The notes below the pieces were generated by a model, which had not been told where the DNA came from, made no database searches, and saw only the letters and a list, made by a program, of their open reading frames with translations. A DNA stretch of 64,000 nt from Thunnus maccoyii (Eukaryota > Chordata > Actinopteri > Scombriformes > Scombridae). The translations under genes were made by a program, and so were the position numbers. The stretch is from contig NC_056552.1 in NCBI RefSeq assembly GCF_910596095.1, forward strand, positions 15,573,111 to 15,637,110, written 5' to 3'. Below, piece after piece: positions 37,846 to 48,400 of this stretch. Each line of letters opens with the position of its first letter. The first letter of the stretch is position 1.

Positions 37846-39350
37846 GACTAACAAATTACCTGTGTAAACGGGGGTGTATTCAAAATACTCCTGTTGTTTT
37901 CATAACTTTGAACTCCCCAACCAAATGGAGACTGCTGGGTCTAACTGTATTCAATGTTTACTGAACGTTTACTGAACACACTGAATGTTTACTGAATCAG
38001 TGTTTCTCTTATGATTATAACAGCGAGAACCCCCGCCAGGCCAAAAAATATTCTTTAATGCCAAAAATAAAGACAAATCAATAGCTGAAAAATCAATTGC
38101 TAGGTTACAAGTGCATTATCAGGAGATTTTTGCACTCATTAGAATATAGCTCAGCTAATCATAAAACAAGGTCTGAACTAACTATCATATAATTTATGTT
38201 AGCATGCAGTTAAATGTATGCCATATACTGTCTGTTATGAGGTTTTACTTGTCAATGAATAAATAGTTTTTGGTCCGTGTCTCACCCCCGCCACGCCACG
38301 CCATACCACACCTGTTGTCTGTCCATCTTTTGCTTTTACTGTTTGTGAACTGTACCAGTGTTATTGACTTTGAACACTAGCATAACATTAGTTTTCTGGC
38401 TCATAACTGAGCCATAGGCTTCTATGAGCTGAGCGAACTAGAAATAGTTTGCGTTTCCGAGTCGTATCTAAGGTTCGTCCTATTTCCTGGAGTAGTGAAC
38501 ATTTCTATGTGTAAGAACTTTATGGGATGGTAATAATTGTTCCAGGTATTAGTCAAACCCTCAGGCGTCCCCAGAGAAACGGAGTTATGGCTTGTGAAAA
38601 ATTTTAGATTTTGATTGCAAAACATATGAAAATATAAATTAATGGTCTTTATCTTTGGGGGGTGGGGTGGGGGGGGTGACCATGGCATAAGCGGGATAAT
38701 GCCCATTATAAAGCAATTTTCTATATTATTGTTTTTTTATTGCAATGAGTGAATGGGTAGTAATGTAACATAAAAAATTAGACCTTCCCCGACTTTCTCA
38801 GTTGTCTGTAACAGCCTGTGGACTGATTTTTATGTGAAGGACCATAATGAGCACACATTTCACAACAAAACCACAGCATGTTGCTCCCCAGCCACAACCT
38901 ATTGCTCCCCAGCCGCAGCACGTTGATCCCCAGCCACAGCTCACTGAGCCTACCGGTGTAAACATGGTTGGTAAAAAAAAAGTAGGTTTGCAGGTGAGGT
39001 CAGGTTTGGGTGGTTGATTAACGCATATTTGCATGTGTTGGGCAGTGTGGTTTTGCTCTCACTGGTCAACGGCCACAGTGCAGCAGAAGCCTCTGTGTGT
39101 GTGTCTGTGTGAGTGAGCAAGCGTAGGTACACAGCTTTGCTGAAACACGGTGCAAAACACAACGTGAGAGATCTTTTATGTAATTATGAGAAGTGTAAGT
39201 GAGGAAAAAGACATCACCTGCAATAGTCTCACGCTTCAAGCATGCCAGCGCGAGCACCAGGATGTTGACTGCACCACATTTAACAGCCACAGATGTCACT
39301 AATGAGAAGGAATTTCTGATTCCTACATACAGAACCTTTAATGGACTCCC
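37846..39350. other. Gene-free interval between two transposon relics
   Basis: AT-rich DNA with no conserved exon. It contains a GGGGTGGGGTGGGG-like G-rich stretch (about 38,656-38,680) and three tandem 21-bp units (38,871-38,935). These units encode a PQH-rich repeat in a short plus-strand open frame of about 56 codons ending near 39,018, with a good splice donor (tttgcag|gtgagg) inside it. I do not recognise the encoded peptide and do not call it a gene. Confidence 0.4.
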
Positions 39351-39359
39351 TGTCATCCA

Positions 39360-41190
39360 CTAAGCCCTGATAATTGACACCTTGTCCCTTACATATTCGC
39401 ACAGCCCTATCATGTGTCATTGGCATCAAAGCAAATTCATAGTGCACTTCTTTCTGTTCATCACTGCAGTCAAACAGATTATTAATATTAAATCAATATG
39501 AGGTTGCAAATAACTTGGTATATCTCACAGGCCGATGAAGCAGTGTGATGTACAGGTTGTCCTCTTGATTCGTGTATGCATCAAGGGCGTGGAAGTCAAT
39601 CCTCCCCAGGTGTAACGGCCAACCACTGAGTTGTTGATTGGACACTGTAAGCATGCAGTCTTCCACACAATTTCCACTGACTGCAGTACTTCACAATATG
39701 TATAACTTTTAAAAAAACTGTGATTTCCTCAGCATGCACAAGGTCAAGGATTAAGAAGTCTCCAGTGGTGTATTTGACTCTGTCGTACAGCAGTTGTGTA
39801 GTTTTTCAAAGTGTCTCACTCAATTCAGCTGTGTCCTCTGCAATAATCTCTCTAAGCTCAGAGGGTAGTGCACGCAAAGGTATCTATTAAAGAGTATGGG
39901 ACATCTTCTGAACCAAGGTTTCCAGTTGATTGTGCTTCCCAGCACTGGTGCATTTGATAGCGCCTTGACAGAGTCTTTGCAATATTCTGGTAATTGTTTA
40001 CAATTGATGAAAGGTGTTTAAAGTACAGGTGTTTGGCCTCTATCTTAGACACCAATGTGCTCTCAGTGGACCGTGCTGTTTGATTAATCGAGGATAGTGA
40101 GCCAGAAAGTGAATCTTCGGAGTGAAGTTGTCAGGGAAAAGCTTCTGAAAACTCTTCAGAAATTCTGTGATGAGAGCAGACAGTGGACTCAGCCAACTTG
40201 TTTTGATCACAGGTGCAAGAACTATGTCACATATAGATCTAAACAGCAAATAGAGACCCCAGTAAGTGTTTTCCTGAGGGACGAAGCTTCCAATAAAAAA
40301 AGGTCGAAAAAGGGTCAGTTTTTCAATTGCTTTCCCTGGGATGACACCTTGCTGCAGAGTTGATGGCTTCAGCAAAACAGGCCTGTGAGTGACATCATTT
40401 TGTCCAAAGGGGAACTGTTGTAGCTGGTCATTAAACTGTTGCAGTGTTACCAGTCTTTCATGGCTAAGCTTTGGCAAGACTAATTTCAGGATCTGTGGGA
40501 TGACCCCTTCAAGAATATCATGCATCAAGTCAGGCAGAAAGGATTCAGTAATCTCAAAATGAGGCAGTTTATCAAAAGGGCAGCATCCAGTAATGCCATA
40601 CAAAGATCTACCATCTGGCACTTGTAAATGTCTATGGTGTCTGTCAGGAGTCGGAGATTGTCAGAGAATGCACTCACTTTCCTCAGTTTTGTTACCAATG
40701 TCACTGTGGTGGCACAGACAGTAATGGCAGATCTGTCCCCAACTGCAACAAGTATTGAAGCTGGCCAAAGAATGGATTGATAAATCATCAGCACAAATGG
40801 AAATCATAGGGCGTTTGAGAACATGGGACTGGTCTTCAAAGTCAACTGATACACCATGGCACTGAAGTTCACAAAGGTCATGAAGAAGGATGCAAAATTG
40901 GCTCATAACCATACTTCTGAAGCCATTGGTTTCTGACAAGTACAGCCACATGTTTATTTTGAAGACTGGAACGATACTTCAGAGGAATATTTCCAAGAAC
41001 AAAGTAGACACTTGAAATTTTGTGAATTTGCTTTTTGGATCCCAAACAATTTACAATTTCAAATTCATCAGTATATAACAGGAGACTCAACTTTGTCTCA
41101 GAGCCATTAAAAAAGGCATGCTGTTAAAAAATTAATCCATCTGTGAAGTCTTGAAGTGTTTCTTCGTCAAAAACTGTCCTCCACAACATA
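39360..41190 (-). pseudogene. Decayed transposase-like gene of a multicopy fish family
   Basis: On the minus strand, pieces of one protein can be read in order. These are FDEETLQDFTDG (near 41,150); LLYTDEFEIVN, KKQIHKISSVYFVLGNIPLK and YRSSLQN (41,090-40,878); CHGVSVDFEDQSH and ADDLSIHSL (40,951-40,661); FEITESFLPDLMHDILEG, FTPKIHFLAHYPRL and GPLRAHW (40,621-40,040); and EAKHLYFKHLSSIVNNYQNI (40,055-39,858). The order is that of many predicted fish and invertebrate proteins sharing LGSKKxxHKxxxVYFxLxN, MHDxLEG and RFEAKHxxFK. They look like RNase H-fold transposases, perhaps related to CACTA/Tnp2 elements. The copy is broken by two frame changes and at least one in-frame TGA, between the 40,661 and 40,621 segments. 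A host-domesticated family cannot be excluded. Terminal inverted repeats were not found. Confidence 0.65.
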
Positions 41191-43040
41191 ATGAAAAACA
41201 TCATCTCTTTTGAGAATATTTTTCAAAACTTCCAAAATGGGAATGACTGACTACATAAATAACTCATAACAGTTAATATATGAATATAATCATAGCCTTT
41301 TTATTGAATTTTGAGACATAATTTTGGGGAGAAGAGCTTGAGTATTCAACTGACTTCCTAAATACCTCCTACTGTCCAGTAGGCACCCCAAAGAATCACT
41401 GAAAAACCACTGAAGAACCACCATTATTTGTGTGTACTTACACAGAATAACAACTGAACAATCTTTGGAAATATACACAATGAATGACGATATACAGGTG
41501 AAACCGTTTCTGTGAATTGTAAACAGGATACAAATAGTGCGAAGAAGTGAAGAGTGCTGAGATAAATAATAAATGGTAAAAAAAAGACACGTTACTTTAT
41601 ATAAAGTACATACAGTAGGTGGTTATATACAGTATAACCCGTTCAAATATACAATAATGAGTGAACTGTTTTGCACACTTTGTATTTTAAACTAAATAAA
41701 TATGTATAATTTGTGGGTGCAGTGGGTATTATAGTGTTGCAGGGTTATTGCACAGTGCCTGAGTTATAATGATTTCATTCTTTTGTAACTTAAATGTGGA
41801 ACATGGGTCAGTAGAATATCTCCTTTTGTTTAGCTATGGTCAGACAAATTGCATATTGTTCATATCTAGTAGTTTACTCAAACTTTGTGCAGGGAAGCAA
41901 TAAGAACATAAATCAGCATATATACTAAAGCAAAAATCTTCTAAGTGCATAAACTTGAGCAAGTGAGTCAGCTTCACAGTGGGAGATATACCCTTTCAAG
42001 TTATATATTTAATAGACGTAGCACTAATAAAAAAATATACCGAAGCAAAGCCAAGGATTCACCATTGGACCATTTATGACTGGTCAGCAATTTTGATCAA
42101 GATCATACAAATTTTTGTAACTTTTAATGATGTCATTTAATATTTAGGGAGTGTAGTATAAAAGTCAAACTACATTTCAGTAAGACAAAATTATAAGTAT
42201 AATTTTCCAGTTTTGGTCAGCAGACCAGCTCAGAGGTTGAAAAAGGAGCAGCCTCGTCTCTGGACTGTAAGATGGAATGAAACACTTGGTACATTTGCCA
42301 TAAATTAGAAGACTATGAAAAGAGTTTTACAACAACTGAAGAGAACATTTGTCTCTAAAAGATGGAGAGTCGATATAAAAGGAAAATCTGCCCAGCTTTA
42401 TAACATAATTGTTTGACTTATTTTGTGATCAAGTGTTAGAATCAACTCTATTTTGGTGTACCTACTTTAACTTAAGTTAGTGTTTTCTTATATTTCCCAG
42501 CGTTACTTTCAACAATCTGTAGAGCAATCTGTGCCTGAACCTTTTATGTTCAGTTGTCCTATATAGTAAGAGCAAGATAACTAGTCTGACAAGTAAAGAA
42601 ATAGTGAGAGTTGTGCTCCTTAACCCGACACTTAGTATGTGTTTCTTTGCAGTCTATTTAGGCTACTGTAGTTAGAGAGAATTAGTTTGTATGATCTTTA
42701 AACAGTGGAGCAAAATGATGTATTTAGAAAGACTTCATACTGGGAAAGAGATCTCTGCACACTTGTATTCAAACCGGTGCTTAAGGGAATAAGTAATGAC
42801 TCATTACTAATGAGTCAACATAAAAAGCAGATCCTGCACACTGTTGATACATGGTAAATTAAAAAACTAAAACTAAAGGCATTTCTTCACTGAAACATAA
42901 CTATTCAATTAATTCACCACAACTGTTCAAAACGTAGCTATTGAATACATTTGCCAAAAGTTTGACAGTGTGGGAGCTGATTTTTTCTCTGATATTAAAA
43001 GGCTGACATGAAAACCTTACTCTATGCTTACCATTGATTT
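41191..43040. other. Gene-free AT-rich interval
   Basis: No coding exon recognised. Around 41,500-41,720 there are short phrases such as gaagaagtgaagagtgct, also seen at about 21,243. This suggests another retroelement 3'-tail remnant. If the transposase relic once had introns, this stretch may be one of them. Confidence 0.35.
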
Positions 43041-43044
43041 CTGT

Positions 43045-43320
43045 TTAATTGTTGGAAAACTTACTTGTAACTTTTCTTTCAGCTGTGTCAGAATTATCTT
43101 GATGTGAAGTCACATTGTTCACATTTGGCCAGTTATCAGTGGAGACATTTTTTTTTTCACAAACAGTGTTCATGTGTTTAAGGATGGATTTGTTTTTCAT
43201 CTTTTGTCCGGTTGGTCCAAAGGTGCACCTGAGACAAAAACAACTGTGTAACAGAATCACTACATGCAGGTAAAACAACTGGCTACATCCTGAATAACCA
43301 GCTGTTTGTGTCGGTACCAA
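43045..43320 (-). pseudogene. Possible N-terminal zinc-finger piece of the same transposase family
   Basis: A minus-strand open stretch holds CLRCTFGPTGQKMKNKSILK followed by HMNTVC. This is a C-x2-C ... H-x4-C pattern like the single zinc finger that opens many proteins of the MHDILEG family. It lies upstream of, and on the same strand as, the transposase relic, about 1.9 kb away. The link between the two pieces is inferred from family layout. It is short, and nothing shows that it is expressed. Confidence 0.4.
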
Positions 43321-43329
43321 TCACTTGGA

Positions 43330-45433
43330 GTTGCGGATGTGTCAATGACGAAACCGTGGCGTAAACGTAAAGGTGAACAAATCAGCACACAACACAATTC
43401 CTGTTTACTCATTTTACTTTAAATTGTCCAAATTACAAAATAATAACATGATCTCTACTTCATCTACAAAATAACATAATATTTATGACTGTAGTAAGCA
43501 TCATTGATTTTTTTTTTTTTTGCTTTAACAACCTTTTGGACATGCATACTGTTGAGAAATATAAAAATATAAATATAAATACATCCCATTAATATTGTTA
43601 ATGAATCCATGACTAAGATTTGAAATATTTCATCATAAAAGAATTAAAATGCAGTTGAGTACGATAAGGCATTAAGATGTATCACAAGAGCTGTACAGAA
43701 TCCTAGAGTAGAGAGGTATTATTTTTTTCTTAGTGTAATGGAGGAAACCTAAAATTAATTTTTAATAATCACTACTTTTCTCAACAGGAAGAACACATTT
43801 CCAACGAAAAAAAAAAAGGAAGAAAGAAACAACTCTACAGATTTCAAGGTAACATATTAACACAAAACTGAAAAAAGCACTCCAGTACAGATTTGTTTAC
43901 AGCATACCAAGTGGTGCAGTCAAACTCCCATTGTACTTATTTGCCCGACTTATGACATGATAAGCCCCTCCTCGACACCACGTCACTCACAATATAACTC
44001 AAAGCAACCAAAAATATCCAATGGACAAGTGACCATTCTTCACGTGATTAATGTAGAACGATAATGACTTGCGTTCAGAACATTATGTGCTATACAGAGT
44101 GTTAAATGACTAAATCTAATGCATAAGTTTCACTCATTGGACTGGTACGTAGAGAAAACAAAAAAGAACTATGGCAATGACAGTTACAATCAAATGAATG
44201 GCCAACAATGTTAATTTTTTTTTTCTTTGAATAAAATCAACTCTTTTATAAATATTATCGTTTACAGCCAACTAACTTAGTGGAACCGCTTAAAGTTTCT
44301 TTTGTCATGACAGCTCCCTAACAATAAGCATGACTGAGCTAGCTTGTTTTCATGCAAAAGGTAGTTTTTCAGGTGCAAGAATTGCCATGTCAGAAGCTGA
44401 AGTGTTGATTAGCTGTTGCTGTATGTATGCTGTTGTTTTTTTTTTTTAATGGCCAGACCCAGAGAGGAAGACTCAGAGCAAGAAAATCCAAGAAATTTCA
44501 AACCCATTTTGATTTCCATTTTGATCCTCACTGAATCAAACAATTTAAGGTGCTTGACACTCCTGAACACAACTTTATCCTTATCTTATCTCTGTACCTT
44601 TAGGAAATAAATGAACAAGTACATCCCACGACTCCGTACGTCTTTCCTGATCTAGAAACAGCCCTCTAGAAACTTAATAAACTAGCATTACAGCTTCGCA
44701 AAATCAAATGTTGATTTTACTTTTGTGAACAAACAAGCTAACATGCTAGAGAAGCCCTGACTTGCGCACACCCAAACACACACACACACACACACACACA
44801 CAACGTCCCTTCTAATGTATTTTTAGTTTTTATACACTCTCCCCCTTTGTTAGGTTTTCTGAGAGCTATTCTCACTTTACTACTTCATAACGCAAGCCAT
44901 TAGGATTCTTAGTAAGTGAGCTGCAAAATGGAGGTAAGATCAGAGCTGGTGTGAGATATACAGTACTTGGTGCACTTGCAGAGAGCAGCCAATGCCAGGG
45001 AAGAGGGGAGGGGCAGAGAGAGAGGGCAGAGAGGGGAGAGTAATACAGTAGATGCTCACAATACCACAGTTTCATTGGAGTCTTAAATGCACGAGAGCAT
45101 TCAGGAATATTGAGACGACACATCCATGTTTGTCGTTAGTGTCAATGAACCTACTGCAGCCACACCCGTCCCTCTTTCCACGACTTGAATGTCATCAAGC
45201 AAAGTCATTGCACTTCCTTTTTTCTCCTTTTTTTCTGATGCTCCAGCTCTGCAGCTCTGAGGTGATACTGCCCTTGAGTGCTGACTGGTGTTAATCCCCC
45301 CACCCCCACCCCCCGCCACCACCACCAATCCTAACCTAACTGAAACCAGATCAGCATCTACACGTACCTTCAACCTTCTCTAACCTTGCCCTCTGTTAAG
45401 GGACTGAGGTTATTATTGCTGAGCTCTCTAATG
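43330..45433 (-). other. maz: Probable maz 3' UTR region
   Basis: AT-rich, non-coding DNA directly below the maz stop codon, rich in T-runs and A-runs and with a CA microsatellite (about 44,779-44,802). Minus-strand ATTAAA-type signals occur near 44,450 and 43,762. Vertebrate maz has a long 3' UTR, so much of this may be transcribed. The end point cannot be set by eye. Confidence 0.45.
44773..44802. repeat. (CA)n microsatellite
   Basis: About 26-30 bp of CA dinucleotides in the probable maz 3' UTR. Confidence 0.9.
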
Positions 45434-48400
45434 CTAACTGTGGGGCTGTGGCGCTGCAATGCTAGAGCAGTCTGTGACAAGCAGGTCCACCACCGTATTA
45501 CCAGCGACATAGACAGTGGGCGCTGTCACCATGTTGCTAAGGGAGACAGAGCTGCTGGCACCCACGTTAGAGGTGACGGGACTCGGGGCGCCCTGGCTGT
45601 TGGTGTGGGTGCCCATGTGCCCCTGGAGCTGGGTAGGTGTCTTGCAATGGACGCCGCATAAGTGGCAGACGAGAACGCCACCGGAGGCTGTGCCGCCGAA
45701 ACCCCCCGGGCTGTCCTTCCACTCCTGGCCATGGTGCTTCTGGGCATGGACACGAAGGTATGTCAGTGTGGTGAAGCCTGAGGTATGAAAGGAAGAAAGA
45801 GCACAAGTGACATTGAGTTATTTCAGCAAGTTAGAGAGATGTCATAACAAAGGTTCATTCAGCCCTAAACAAAGCTCCAAACTAATTTGAAACCACACAA
45901 TCAATAAAACAAGAAGTGACACACTGACGTCTGAAAGGTAACAAGAAAGTTCGACCCCATTTACTGCCAGTATTAACATGTGATCTGTATCTAGATGACG
46001 ACCCTGATAATGACACCTGACTGAGATCTATTCACAAAGCAAGCCACAACACTTCCGGATGTGAACGATCAGATCACGATTCTGATCACAATGCGTTCTG
46101 AGTGCTTTACACCTTACACTAACATGCGTTTTTCCTTATCTATGTGTTAACATCTGGTGTAAATGAGGTCTCAAAGGCAGAGGATTGAGTCATAAAAACT
46201 GGCCACTAAAGGACAAAAATAAAATCTCAAAATGTTTATGTAATGATTTTACACAAAGCTACTGTGCGACAAGACATTGAAATTACAGGTGGATCACAGC
46301 ATTACTTTCATAATAAACTAGCCAAAGCAAAGCATCTGTACTTACTGCGGTTACAGAGATGGCAGGCATGGTGTTGCGACTGGTTGTGCACCCTCATGTG
46401 ATCTGTGATGTAAGCAGCTGACAGGAGCTTGCCACAGATGTGACATGGGACCTTCTCCTCATGGCGAATCATATGCGCACGCAAACGATCCTTCGTAGCG
46501 AAGCTGGACTCACAGGTCTGAAGGAAGAAGAGGGAATCAATGAGTGATTATGGAGAAATATATAAAAGTAAAACCCTATGCACACATATGTGTTCTTTAA
46601 CAGTTTGAAAAGCTAGAAAATGCGTTAGATAAGTGTCAGATTTATATTATTTTCAGTTTCACACCTTCTCATCTTGTAGTTATTACACTTATTAAGTAGC
46701 ATCAGCCAGTTTTTAAGACCCAATTTAAGATAACCAATGCTCTGCCACTTTTTTGTGGAAAATAACCACGTATGTATGTAATACACACACATAATGTGCA
46801 GTATGTGATGAAGTATATTTGTCATGCTCATGTAAATATCAGGCTTTGGGCTGATTCATGTCAACAAAACAATAACAATGAGATACCTCCTGATTCAAAA
46901 AGACATGTACTTCATCCGTATCAGTTTCCATGGTAATATTCTCAATGTTCATTTATTCATGTGAACAGATATTTGCATGAGGCAGGTGAATATACAGATG
47001 TGAGAGCCATAATGTATAAGACTGTAACCTTGAGTCATCAGGAACACTGTGTGCATGTAAACACGGTCATTGTTAACATGAATGGACTGAAAACAGAAGC
47101 TGTGGGGAGCCGCTAAGTGAAGATATTACACAGGGTAAACATTATGTACCGGGCATTTGAAGGGTCGCTCCGAGGAGTGCACCTGTCTGACGTGACTGTT
47201 GAGATGGTCGGGCCTGGGGAGAGAAAGAGAGTAAACATATTAGAACAGCATAAAGGATATAGGACTCTGTATTGCTATATAGATTATAAAGCCACCTGAG
47301 GCAAATTTGTGATTTGTGATATTGGGCAACACAAATCAAATTGACTTGACTTGAGACCAGGCAATGCTTCAAGTTTTCACACTTAAATTATGTTAAGTGT
47401 TAATTAAAAGTCCCTGTCTGATTGTTGGGAACGTGGCTGTACTTGTGTTATGAACCTCTGGAAATGTCGCATTACTTCATCTATCTTTGGCCAGTAATCA
47501 GATGAATAAATAAAATATATCACAATAAAAATGGCTGCAGAAATGTAATGTACATAGCCAATGGGTGTTTTTTTTAATGGTTGAAGTGTTAAAAGAGGGT
47601 TTTTTGTCTCCTTTAATGCTTTGGATTGAAAGTCGAAGGAGCCGTTCAAAGGAATTGACACGTACACTCATTTGCTTTCTTGCAGAGAGTTAGATGACAA
47701 GCAGTAAATATGAAGCAGCTAGCTTAGTTCAGCATAAAAACTAGAAACAGGGGGAAACAGCTAGCCTGGCTCTGTCCAAATGTAACAAAATCTACCCACC
47801 ATCACCTTTCAAGCTCACAAAATAAAGCTTACGCACGTTTGTTTAATACGTACAAAAACCATAGTGTAAAAACAACAAGTTGTGGTTGTACCAGGGGTTT
47901 ATGTGCAGGACTATTTCTTGGAGCAGTGACTTCCTGAAGTCTTGTTGTTACAATGACGCTGCCTCACAACCAGCAGAGACTTCAGGACAGACATGAGACT
48001 GGTATCGATCACCTCACTGAGCTTTCAGCAAGAAAATGAATAAGTGTGTTTCCCAAAATATAAAAACATTAACTTCTTAGAGTTTCTCACACTGCATGAC
48101 AATGTTACATATGTGTTGTTCTAGCATGTAATACATATTTACTCCTATACTGCTATATACTTTATCCCTGCTCTATTTGCTTGAAAAATCCTAATTGTGC
48201 AACATTTTAAAACAAGTTTCCTTGTAATTCTGCTTGACACATTTGGTATCTTGGAAAACTTTATGACCTGCAATACTTAAAGTTAAGAAACTCACATGTG
48301 CTCGTAACGACAGAGTGTTGTGTCTGCATTGAACTTAAATCGATCCTGACAGTAACGTCATTAGACTTGAACCTTTCCATAGTATCACCTTGAGAAAGCC

